In this document: positions 16,443 through 22,673 of the stretch, one piece after another | Numbering within the stretch: the stretch's first letter is position 1 | Layout: each line of letters opens with the position of its first letter | DNA from: Prolixibacteraceae bacterium UBA6162 | Lineage (GTDB): Bacteria; Bacteroidota; Bacteroidia; Bacteroidales; Prolixibacteraceae | Length of the DNA stretch: 22,673 nt | NCBI GenBank assembly: GCA_002428215.1 | Contig: DIUI01000035.1 | Coordinates: 1 to 22,673 of the forward strand | Direction: 5' to 3' | The notes under the pieces: generated by a model | Database searches by the model: none | What the model saw: only the letters and a program-made list of their open reading frames with translations | Told to the model about the DNA's origin: nothing | Position numbers and translations under genes: made by a program

Positions 16443-17324
16443 TCAGTTGCGCTTGTCAAGACTCCACAATAGCTTGTTACGCAGCGTCTGATAAAAGCTT
16501 TGATCAGGCAGCTGGAGAGTCTTTAAAGTAAAGGGTGCTTTTCTGATAATTAAGCGCGTATCTATCGATACATTCATAGAACGGGAGTCGAGCGATGCAA
16601 GAAAATGGGTCCCGCGCCCATCGATTGTGAGTTCAAGCATACTGGTGTCCGGTACAATAATTGGGCGGACAGTAAGATTGTGAGGCGCAATGGGATTTAT
16701 TACAAAACTTTGAGAGTCGGGCGAGACAATAGGGCCCCCTACACTTAGCGAATAGGCTGTGGACCCGGTGGGAGTTGCTACGATTAGTCCGTCGGCCCAT
16801 ACTGCATTTAAAAATTCGCCATCAATTTTACTGTGGATGTGAATCATTGATGAGCTGTCGGTTTTGAGAACCGTTGCCTCGTTTAGGGCGTAATTAAATT
16901 CGAAGTTGTTGGCACCAATGAGCTCTACCTCAAGCAGTGTTCTGGCCAATGTTGTGTAGCGACCCTCAAGTATACTGGTCAGTGCATGATGATCCGATTC
17001 CTGCGAAATATCGGCCAGGAATCCCAAACGCCCGCTGTTGAGACCCACAAGAGGTATCTCAAAATTCCGGGTATTATTGAACGACTGCAGAAATGTTCCA
17101 TCGCCACCAATACTGAAAATCAGATCAACAGAACCATCAAAATCGCTGTATCCGGTAAAAAAATCGCCCACATCCGGCCGATAGCCAAAGTCGGTATCGA
17201 GATGTTCATAGAAAGAGCGAAACATATGCACGTCAACACCATGGCGTGCATAAAAACCAAAAAATCTCTTCAGCACAGGAATAAACTCGGAGCCGACAGT
17301 AGTTCCAAAAACAGCAATTTTCAT
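16443..17324 (-). CDS. nadK: NAD kinase
   Basis: A 293-residue ATP-NAD kinase producing NADP in the cytoplasm. It has the family's GGDGT motif (73-77), NE at 148-149 and the glycine-rich ADGLIVATPTGSTAYSLSVGGPI region (177-199). The start gives a normal N-terminus (MKIAVFG). It is 9 nt downstream of the CBS-ACT gene and the pair is certainly co-transcribed. The divergent neighbour is pdxJ. Identity is secure. Confidence 0.96.
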   Translation of the reverse strand: MKIAVFGTTVGSEFIPVLKRFFGFYARHGVDVHMFRSFYEHLDTDFGYRPDVGDFFTGYSDFDGSVDLIFSIGGDGTFLQSFNNTRNFEIPLVGLNSGRLGFLADISQESDHHALTSILEGRYTTLARTLLEVELIGANNFEFNYALNEATVLKTDSSSMIHIHSKIDGEFLNAVWADGLIVATPTGSTAYSLSVGGPIVSPDSQSFVINPIAPHNLTVRPIIVPDTSMLELTIDGRGTHFLASLDSRSMNVSIDTRLIIRKAPFTLKTLQLPDQSFYQTLRNKLLWSLDKRN

Positions 17325-17333
17325 TCTGCCAAT

Positions 17334-17999
17334 TTACATATTTAGGTATTTGAGAAATTGATCCAGGCGATCTTCATACAAATCGTGGAGCATCGAATCG
17401 TCGGTAAAAACTGCGGCTATTTCATAGTTGTAACGCTCAAAGGTTGCTATAACTGCTGCCAGATCAACCCTCTGCAACTTTAACGTAATATGCAACACCC
17501 TCGATTCGGCAGGTTTCGACACAAACATGCTTAAAACCCGGGCATCGTTCGACTCAACTATCTGTGATATTTGCTGCAGCGAATAACTGTGCTCGGGTAC
17601 CTGCAAAATAATGATCCCACCTGGCTCATGCAACGAAAGAAGCATGGCAAATGTTTTGGAAATAGCTGTAGAGGAGATGGAACCGAGATATGTCTCCTGT
17701 TCATCCAATACTGGCAACACTGTAAGATTAAGGTTAAAAAGAACCGCCGCTGCCTCAAAAATGTGCTGTCCGGCTGAAATATGTGGAGAATGCAGCGCCA
17801 TCAGGTGCTTTTCGACCGTGTCTGAAGCAATGTTGAGATCATAGATAAGTCGATCGGAAATTAGTCCCAGATATTCCCGATTTTTAACCACAGGAAGGTG
17901 TGCAACTTTATATAGCTCCATCCAGCTTAATGCAGTCTGGCCTGTGTCGGAGGGCTTTACCACCGGAAGATTTTCAATTATAAGCTGACTTGCTAACAA
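17334..17999 (-). CDS. CBS-CBS-ACT domain protein (AcuB-like architecture)
   Basis: A 221-residue soluble protein. Residues about 6-55 and 65-120 form a CBS pair (AHLPVVKNREYLGLISD; LTVLPVLDEQETYLGSIS). Residues about 126-197 look like an ACT domain (IIILQVPEHSYSLQQISQIVE, then LHITLKLQ and VIATFERYNYEI), giving the beta-alpha-beta-beta-alpha-beta pattern. CBS pairs usually bind adenosyl nucleotides and ACT domains bind small effectors such as amino acids. AcuB of Bacillus has this order. No catalytic domain is present, so it is probably a regulator. It sits directly upstream of nadK, suggesting but not proving control of NADP synthesis. The ligand is unknown. Confidence 0.75.
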   Translation of the reverse strand: MLASQLIIENLPVVKPSDTGQTALSWMELYKVAHLPVVKNREYLGLISDRLIYDLNIASDTVEKHLMALHSPHISAGQHIFEAAAVLFNLNLTVLPVLDEQETYLGSISSTAISKTFAMLLSLHEPGGIIILQVPEHSYSLQQISQIVESNDARVLSMFVSKPAESRVLHITLKLQRVDLAAVIATFERYNYEIAAVFTDDSMLHDLYEDRLDQFLKYLNM

Positions 18000-18020
18000 A
18001 AGTTTCGGGATATAAATTTG
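17990..18020 (+). promoter_or_regulatory. Bacteroidetes-type promoter for pdxJ
   Basis: TTG (17990-17992) is followed after 20 nt by TAAATTTG (18013-18020), an exact TAnnTTTG match with spacing in the known 17-23 nt range. Transcription would begin near 18027, about 42 nt before the ATG at 18069. The element overlaps the 5' end of the divergent CBS gene, so the two starts share a region of about 70 nt. Confidence 0.45.
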
Positions 18021-18068
18021 ACATTTACCTGCAATAAATTGTAACTTGCGCCCCTATTTTTGACGATC

Positions 18069-18782
18069 ATGACAAGATTGAGTGTAAATATAAACAAAAT
18101 CGCAACACTTCGCAATGCAAGAGGGGGGACCATTCCCAACGTAGCCGACGCTGCTGTTGCTTGTCAGAAATTTGGCGCTCAGGGAATTACAGTACATCCC
18201 CGACCAGATGAAAGGCACATTACCCGAAACGACGTTTGGGCCATTAAACCGCTTATTACTACAGAGTTCAATATTGAAGGCTATCCGACAGAAGAATTTC
18301 TAGAACTGGTGATTTCTGTGAAGGCCGATCAGGTAACCCTCGTACCCGATAAACCGGGACAGCTTACCAGTGATCATGGCTGGGACACACTTGTCAACAA
18401 GAATTTCCTCACCGAAGTAATAGCCCGATTAAAGGAAAATGGCATCAGGACCTCTCTGTTTGTGGATCCGGATGTTCGAGCAGTTGAAGCTGCAGCGCTT
18501 ACCGGAACCGACCGAATTGAGCTCTATACCGAACCCTATGCCCAAAAATACCCAGTGGACCGTGACCTTGCAGCCGCACCGTTTATCACTGCTGCCGAAG
18601 CTGCCAGAAGTGCCGGTCTGGGAATCAATGCAGGACATGATCTCAATCTTGAAAATTTAAGATTTTTGGTTAATGCCATTCCCTTTATTCAGGAGGTTTC
18701 TATCGGACATGCCCTTATTGCCGATGCCCTCTACTTTGGTCTCGAAAACACTATTCGTCAATACCTCGCCTGTCTCCGTTAA
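18069..18782 (+). CDS. pdxJ: Pyridoxine 5'-phosphate synthase
   Basis: A 237-residue TIM-barrel enzyme that condenses 1-deoxy-D-xylulose 5-phosphate with 3-amino-2-oxopropyl phosphate to pyridoxine 5'-phosphate, the last ring-forming step of the DXP-dependent vitamin B6 route. Characteristic segments are [16 protein letters not shown] (5-20), [11 protein letters not shown] (41-51), FNIEGYP and [14 protein letters not shown]43, E70 and H190 correspond to the catalytic residues known from E. coli PdxJ. I chose the ATG at 18069 because the in-frame TTG at 18060 only adds three residues. The alpha/beta hydrolase gene starts 2 nt after its stop. Confidence 0.96.
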   Translation: MTRLSVNINKIATLRNARGGTIPNVADAAVACQKFGAQGITVHPRPDERHITRNDVWAIKPLITTEFNIEGYPTEEFLELVISVKADQVTLVPDKPGQLTSDHGWDTLVNKNFLTEVIARLKENGIRTSLFVDPDVRAVEAAALTGTDRIELYTEPYAQKYPVDRDLAAAPFITAAEAARSAGLGINAGHDLNLENLRFLVNAIPFIQEVSIGHALIADALYFGLENTIRQYLACLR

Positions 18783-18784
18783 TC

Positions 18785-19588
18785 ATGCAGCTATATTTCA
18801 GAAAAGAGGGCACTGGCAAACCTCTCATTATCCTTCACGGACTCTATGGGTCATCGGATAACTGGTTTGTGATTGAAAAAAAACTGGCCGAAAGATATAC
18901 TGTCTATAGTGTCGATCTGCGCAACCACGGCCAGTCGCCCCACCATGAGGACCATACTTTTGCCGCCATGAAGGATGATCTGGTTCAGTTCTTCGACGAA
19001 CAGAATATTCAGTCAGCAGCATTACTGGGACATAGTATGGGTGGAAAAGTTGCCATGGTATTTGCTGCCGACTTCCCGGAACGGGTTACCAACCTTATGG
19101 TAGTTGATATTGCACCCAAAAACTACCTCACCAATGGATCAGAGAGCCAATACCCTTTACATCGAAATATTCTAATGGCGATGCTGGAGATGAATTTCGA
19201 CTATGTTTCCAGTCGACAACAGGCAGAAGAGAATTTATCGCTCAAGATCGACAACGCCCGAATCCGTCAGTTCTTGATGAAAAATCTGATTGCCGACAAG
19301 TCGGGAAAACCACTTCGATGGAAACTCAACGCCGGAGCGTTGTTCGATAACCTTGAGGAGATAGTGGGCGGTGGCAATTACAAGCTATTTGAAGATAGAT
19401 TGCCGATAACTGCCTACCCTGTCAGATTCATCCGTGGTTTGGCTTCAAACTACATCCGTGAGAGTGACGTGGAGCTCATCAAAAGAATCTATCCCGATGC
19501 ACAAATAGTGGATATCCCCGAAGCGGGACACTGGCTCCACGCAGAGCAACCCGAACTGTTTCTGAAAGCTGTTTTGCTTTGCTGCTAA
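18785..19588 (+). CDS. Alpha/beta-fold hydrolase, ABHD11/YbfF-like esterase
   Basis: A 267-residue alpha/beta hydrolase without signal peptide. It has the oxyanion segment LHGLYGSSDNW (18-28), the RNHGQSP motif (46-52) typical of YbfF/ABHD11 esterases, the nucleophile elbow GHSMGG (82-87, S84), and a C-terminal catalytic His in AGHWLH (H249). It probably hydrolyses acyl esters or thioesters in the cytoplasm; the substrate is not known. It is translationally coupled to pdxJ (2-nt gap), which is not an obvious functional link. Its last four bases overlap the end of the convergent malQ gene. Confidence 0.88.
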   Translation: MQLYFRKEGTGKPLIILHGLYGSSDNWFVIEKKLAERYTVYSVDLRNHGQSPHHEDHTFAAMKDDLVQFFDEQNIQSAALLGHSMGGKVAMVFAADFPERVTNLMVVDIAPKNYLTNGSESQYPLHRNILMAMLEMNFDYVSSRQQAEENLSLKIDNARIRQFLMKNLIADKSGKPLRWKLNAGALFDNLEEIVGGGNYKLFEDRLPITAYPVRFIRGLASNYIRESDVELIKRIYPDAQIVDIPEAGHWLHAEQPELFLKAVLLCC

Positions 19589-21075
19589 CTTCTCAACCGG
19601 TTGTAACGCTCAGTTATCATCCGTAAAAATTTCAAATGGCGACCTCTGATTTGTGTCCAGCGCATTCGCCAGCCCCAGTTCCCCTGGGCAAATCCAGGAA
19701 TGTTCATCCTTGCCTCTGCCCCAAGTTCAAGCAAGTCCTGCAAGGGGATTATGGACTCCTGAGCAGCAGAAGCCCATGCCATTTCAATAAGTGCCAAAGT
19801 TGGTTTACGGTCGTATGGTTTAAGATACGACATAACCACTTCCTTTTCCTTCTTTGATAGCAGCTGAATCCAACTCCATGTTGTATCGTTGTCGTGGGTA
19901 CCGGTATATACTATTGTACTGTTTTCGAAATTATGCGGAAGGTGGGTATTGGTTGCATCCGACGAAAATGCAAATTGCAGAACACGCATTCCGGGCAGAT
20001 TAAAGTCGATTCGCAAACGGTCTACCTCAGGGGTAATGATACCCAAATCCTCGGCAACCAGAGGCAGCGAACCCAGTTGGTTCTGCAAAAGTTTAAGCAT
20101 CTCTCTTCCACCGGCTTCCAACCAGGTTCCGTCAATTGCAGTTGAAGCCCCTGCTTCAACTGCCCAAAATGATTCCAGACCACGAAAGTGGTCGATTCTA
20201 ACCCGGTCAAACATCCGCAGGTTAAAATGTATGCGGGCAATCCACCAATGGTAACCGGTCGATGCAAGAGCCTGCCAGTCGAAGACCGGATTTCCCCACA
20301 ACTGTCCTTCATTACTGAAATAGTCGGGCGGAACACCGCCTACATGGGTAGGATAAAGATCCTTGTCGAGCATAAAGATTCCGGTATTGCTCCAAACATC
20401 TGCACTATCGGTCCCGACATACAACGGCAAATCGCCCAATATTTGAATCCCTTTTTTACCAGCGAAATCACGCAAAAGATGCCACTGACGAAAGAAGCAA
20501 AACTGCACAAATCGGTTGAAGTCTATCTCATGTTTAAGTTTCTCCCGGTAGAATTCCATCCCTTCAGGCTCCCTGAACTTCAATGTATCGGGCCACCCCT
20601 GCCAGGGAATGCCTCCAAAATGGTTTTTGGCTGCCATAAACAGGGCATAGTCGTTAAGCCACCACCCATGCTCTTCAAGAAATCTTATGTATTCCGGTTG
20701 CAGATGGTTGGGATCGGTACTAAAAGTGTCAAAAGCCTTTCTTAGCAGAGGAACCTTCCATGCTTCAACTTTAGCAAAATCTACCTGACGTATATTGAAC
20801 CGTGGAATGCCCTGCATCCATTTGTCGGTAATCAATCCGTCTGCCATCATCATCTCCAGATCGATTAGGAGCGGATTTCCGGCAAAGGCAGAATAACACA
20901 GATAGGGAGAGTTCCCTGCCCCTACTGGTCCAACCGGCAATATTTGCCAAACAGACTGGCCTGTATCATGCAGAAAATCAATAAAGTTACGGGCATGAAC
21001 GCCAAGGGTTCCAATCCCCTCCCTGCCAGGCAACGAGGTGATGTGCAAAAGTATTCCACTGCGACGTTTTTCCAT
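19585..21075 (-). CDS. malQ: 4-alpha-glucanotransferase (amylomaltase, GH77)
   Basis: A 496-residue GH77 enzyme that transfers alpha-1,4-glucan segments in glycogen/maltodextrin metabolism. It begins with RSGILLHITSLPGREGIGTLG as usual. The catalytic nucleophile is D295 (RIDHFRG), the acid/base E342 (AEDLG) and the third carboxylate D395 (GTHDND). The length is typical of the classical short bacterial form, with no N-terminal starch-binding domains. It begins 4 nt after the Gfo/Idh gene's stop, so the two are probably in one operon, and it overlaps the convergent hydrolase gene by 4 nt. It is likely to act on the polymer made by the GT3 synthase elsewhere in the window. Confidence 0.95.
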   Translation of the reverse strand: MEKRRSGILLHITSLPGREGIGTLGVHARNFIDFLHDTGQSVWQILPVGPVGAGNSPYLCYSAFAGNPLLIDLEMMMADGLITDKWMQGIPRFNIRQVDFAKVEAWKVPLLRKAFDTFSTDPNHLQPEYIRFLEEHGWWLNDYALFMAAKNHFGGIPWQGWPDTLKFREPEGMEFYREKLKHEIDFNRFVQFCFFRQWHLLRDFAGKKGIQILGDLPLYVGTDSADVWSNTGIFMLDKDLYPTHVGGVPPDYFSNEGQLWGNPVFDWQALASTGYHWWIARIHFNLRMFDRVRIDHFRGLESFWAVEAGASTAIDGTWLEAGGREMLKLLQNQLGSLPLVAEDLGIITPEVDRLRIDFNLPGMRVLQFAFSSDATNTHLPHNFENSTIVYTGTHDNDTTWSWIQLLSKKEKEVVMSYLKPYDRKPTLALIEMAWASAAQESIIPLQDLLELGAEARMNIPGFAQGNWGWRMRWTQIRGRHLKFLRMITERYNRLRS

Positions 21076-21079
21076 AAAG

Positions 21080-22165
21080 TTATCGGTTATTTCTGAATGT
21101 TTCGAGATTAGAGGCCGTTGCCCTTACCAAACGCTGTACTTCGAGTCCATGCTCCAGATCGGGAACAAAAGAGGTACTGTCGGTCCCACCTGTAAAGAGA
21201 TAATGGGCATGCACCAGTGAACGCAGCCAGCCAGCCGGAACATGACCCGATGGGAAAGTTGATATCCCTTTGTAATTACTACCCACGGGCTGCTTGACCC
21301 AAATACCATCCGATTCGAGAAAGTATTCAAAAAAATCAGGAAATTGCGAACTATACCGCAATGCACCTTGCTCTCCATACAGTTCAAAATAGACCAAATC
21401 ACCAGATCCCGAACTAATTCGGCTGGCCGACATATTGCCTACACCTTGGCTGTCCGGATCATATAAAGCAATTGTGCTAAACAGGTCTGATCCGGCGGGT
21501 ACACCTTCAAAATGCCCCGATTGCATAGCACCCACTACCTGCAATCCATTACCAAAAAAGGCTGCCAGCAGACTAAGTCCGTGCGACCCCAAATCGGCCA
21601 TGGCCCCTCCATCGGGAGCAGGAGTAAGCCGGGTTTTTCGTTTGTCGCGGTAGGAGGCTTGCAAGTAATCGCCATGATAGTACTTCAGATCAAAATGCAG
21701 CATCTTGCCCAATCTTCCTGATTTCCAGAACGAAAGTGCCTCACGAACCGAAGGAGTTTGCAGATACTGAAAGCCTACCTGTACATTTTTTGAGTTCTCA
21801 GCCGCCATTTTCGCCATGGCTTCTTCTTCTTTCAAACTGGAGCATACAGGTTTTTCTAAATACACCGATGTAACTCCCGGCATTTGCATGGCCAGCGCAA
21901 AATGTTCAAAATGAGTATTGTTCGGACCAAGAATAAATAGGGTATTTATATCGCTGGATTCGACCAGCTTTTCCACCGATTCGGCACGTTGAAAACCAAA
22001 CTGCCGGGCAAAGTCGCGTCTGCTCTCTTCACGTGCCGAGGCTACCGATATCAGTTCAGGAGTGGCGGCATCACTGTAATAGAATTTCATAGATTCAAGG
22101 GCGTAAACATGCGCCCGTGCAATACCGCCGGCACCCAAAAATCCAACCCGATACTTACTCGTCAT
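21080..22165 (-). CDS. Gfo/Idh/MocA family NAD(P)-dependent oxidoreductase
   Basis: A 361-residue dehydrogenase. An N-terminal Rossmann fold (VGFLGAGGIARAH, residues 7-19) binds NAD(P), and the EKP motif (104-106) contains the conserved catalytic lysine of the family. The C-terminal alpha/beta domain has GGAMADLGSHGL, where the D/H pair supports the active site. Family members oxidise or reduce sugars, inositols and bile pigments among others; the substrate is not identifiable here. It has no signal peptide, so it is not one of the secreted glycosidase-like members. The gene is 4 nt upstream of malQ and 82 nt after the dipeptidase gene, which suggests carbohydrate use. I see no clear promoter in the gap. 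Confidence 0.88.
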   Translation of the reverse strand: MTSKYRVGFLGAGGIARAHVYALESMKFYYSDAATPELISVASAREESRRDFARQFGFQRAESVEKLVESSDINTLFILGPNNTHFEHFALAMQMPGVTSVYLEKPVCSSLKEEEAMAKMAAENSKNVQVGFQYLQTPSVREALSFWKSGRLGKMLHFDLKYYHGDYLQASYRDKRKTRLTPAPDGGAMADLGSHGLSLLAAFFGNGLQVVGAMQSGHFEGVPAGSDLFSTIALYDPDSQGVGNMSASRISSGSGDLVYFELYGEQGALRYSSQFPDFFEYFLESDGIWVKQPVGSNYKGISTFPSGHVPAGWLRSLVHAHYLFTGGTDSTSFVPDLEHGLEVQRLVRATASNLETFRNNR

Positions 22166-22247
22166 ATACTATGAAATTATAAATGGTGTATTAATAAGGA
22201 ATTCCAGTGCTGTTCGGGTTTGACTTTAAAAACCCATTGAGGTTTAT

Positions 22248-22673
22248 CTACCGCACATTTTCAAGTATGTAAATCAGAAAATCCCAGAATTTACGGGTCG
22301 ATTCGATATGCAAACGCTCACCAGGAGAATGGGCTCCCTTGATGGTAGGTCCAATAGAGACCATATCAAGATCGGGATACTTTTCAAGAAAAAGACCACA
22401 TTCCAAACCAGCATGGATCGACCTCACCACCGGGCTGGTATCAAAAAGTGTTTTGTAGGCGTCAACCGCTACTTTAAGAATATCGGAGTCGGGGTTAGGT
22501 TTCCAGCCGGGGTATCCATCTGAGTGGGTAACTGTTGCCCCTGCCAGAGTAAATGTTGATGCCACCATATCGGCTGCCATTTGCTTCCGGCTCTCAATTT
22601 CGCTTCGCTGACTGGTGGTGATTTCGATCTCGTTGAAAGGCATAAATTTTACTGAAGCCAGATTGGTGGATGT
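22248..22673 (-). CDS. pepD: Aminoacyl-histidine dipeptidase (M20 family), C-terminal part; start outside window
   Basis: The frame is open to the right edge, giving the last 141 residues; an ATG at 22643 is internal, since the frame continues upstream as TSTNLASVKF. The sequence matches the C-terminal catalytic part of PepD (about 485 residues in full): TSTNLA, TSQRSEIESRKQ, IHAGLECGLF and GPTIKGAHSPGERLHI. The His of AHSPGE is the expected C-terminal metal ligand. PepD is a cytosolic zinc dipeptidase hydrolysing Xaa-His and related dipeptides. The N-terminal metal site cannot be seen. A weak 6-bp GGGTTT/AAACCC hairpin lies just past its end (22216-22235), without a T run. Confidence 0.88.
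   Translation of the reverse strand, partial: TSTNLASVKFMPFNEIEITTSQRSEIESRKQMAADMVASTFTLAGATVTHSDGYPGWKPNPDSDILKVAVDAYKTLFDTSPVVRSIHAGLECGLFLEKYPDLDMVSIGPTIKGAHSPGERLHIESTRKFWDFLIYILENVR

Noticed and set aside
20188..20745. 185-residue plus-strand frame inside malQ
   Set aside because: Antisense shadow; malQ has all GH77 catalytic residues in the other strand.
22216..22235. GGGTTT/AAACCC hairpin past the dipeptidase gene as a terminator
   Set aside because: The stem is only 6 bp with an 8-nt loop and has no T run on the minus strand.
1..22673. Search for mobile elements, phage, defence or toxin-antitoxin genes and tRNA genes
   Set aside because: All open frames of substance are accounted for by housekeeping genes. 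No transposase, integrase, terminal inverted repeats, repeat-spacer array or cloverleaf was seen by eye; a tRNAscan/Infernal run would be needed to exclude small RNAs.

Overview
The window looks like a chromosomal segment from a member of the Bacteroidetes, most likely the order Bacteroidales. The evidence is the gene order DUF6089 - uppS - bamA - two ompH/skp-like genes, with nadK and pdxJ close by; a fused gamma-alpha 2-oxoacid:ferredoxin oxidoreductase; a GT3-type glycogen synthase; and promoter-like sites matching the Bacteroidetes consensus (TTTG or TTG, about 18-20 nt, TAnnTTTG). It is densely coded, no gap between genes exceeds 300 bases, and all 18 genes are recognisable metabolic or envelope genes. 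I see no tRNA, rRNA, insertion sequence, phage gene, CRISPR array or defence cassette.

Layout. (1) Positions 1-5086, minus strand: an operon of korA (fused gamma-alpha), korB and a PEP-synthase-like ATP-grasp gene whose C-terminus is cut by the left window edge. The last protein carries two receiver-like domains at its N-terminus, the first lacking the usual phosphorylation residues. (2) 5211-5723, plus: a gamma-class carbonic anhydrase, divergent from korA across a short promoter region. (3) 5881-7933, plus: a sugar nucleotidyltransferase and an APH-fold/NahK-like sugar kinase, probably a sugar-1-phosphate activation pair. (4) 7949-10628, minus: a eukaryotic-type (GT3) glycogen synthase followed by glutamate racemase. 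(5) 10814-16145, minus: the envelope-biogenesis operon DUF6089 - uppS - bamA - ompH - ompH, closed by a strong intrinsic terminator. (6) 16443-17999, minus: a CBS-CBS-ACT protein and NAD kinase. (7) 18069-19588, plus: pdxJ and an ABHD11/YbfF-like alpha/beta hydrolase. (8) 19585-22165, minus: a Gfo/Idh/MocA oxidoreductase and 4-alpha-glucanotransferase. (9) 22248-22673, minus: the C-terminal end of an aminoacyl-histidine dipeptidase, cut by the right edge.

Themes. Central carbon metabolism (2-oxoacid oxidoreductase, PEP-synthase-like enzyme, carbonic anhydrase), storage glucan (GT3 glycogen synthase, GH77 amylomaltase), sugar activation, and envelope assembly (BamA, periplasmic chaperones, undecaprenyl pyrophosphate synthase, glutamate racemase) are the main activities. 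No wholly new system stands out. The most unusual items are the double-receiver PEP-synthase-like protein, the glycogen synthase that keeps part of the eukaryotic arginine regulatory cluster but has no phosphorylation tail, the Gly/Tyr repeat in a predicted surface loop of BamA, and the CBS-CBS-ACT partner of NAD kinase.
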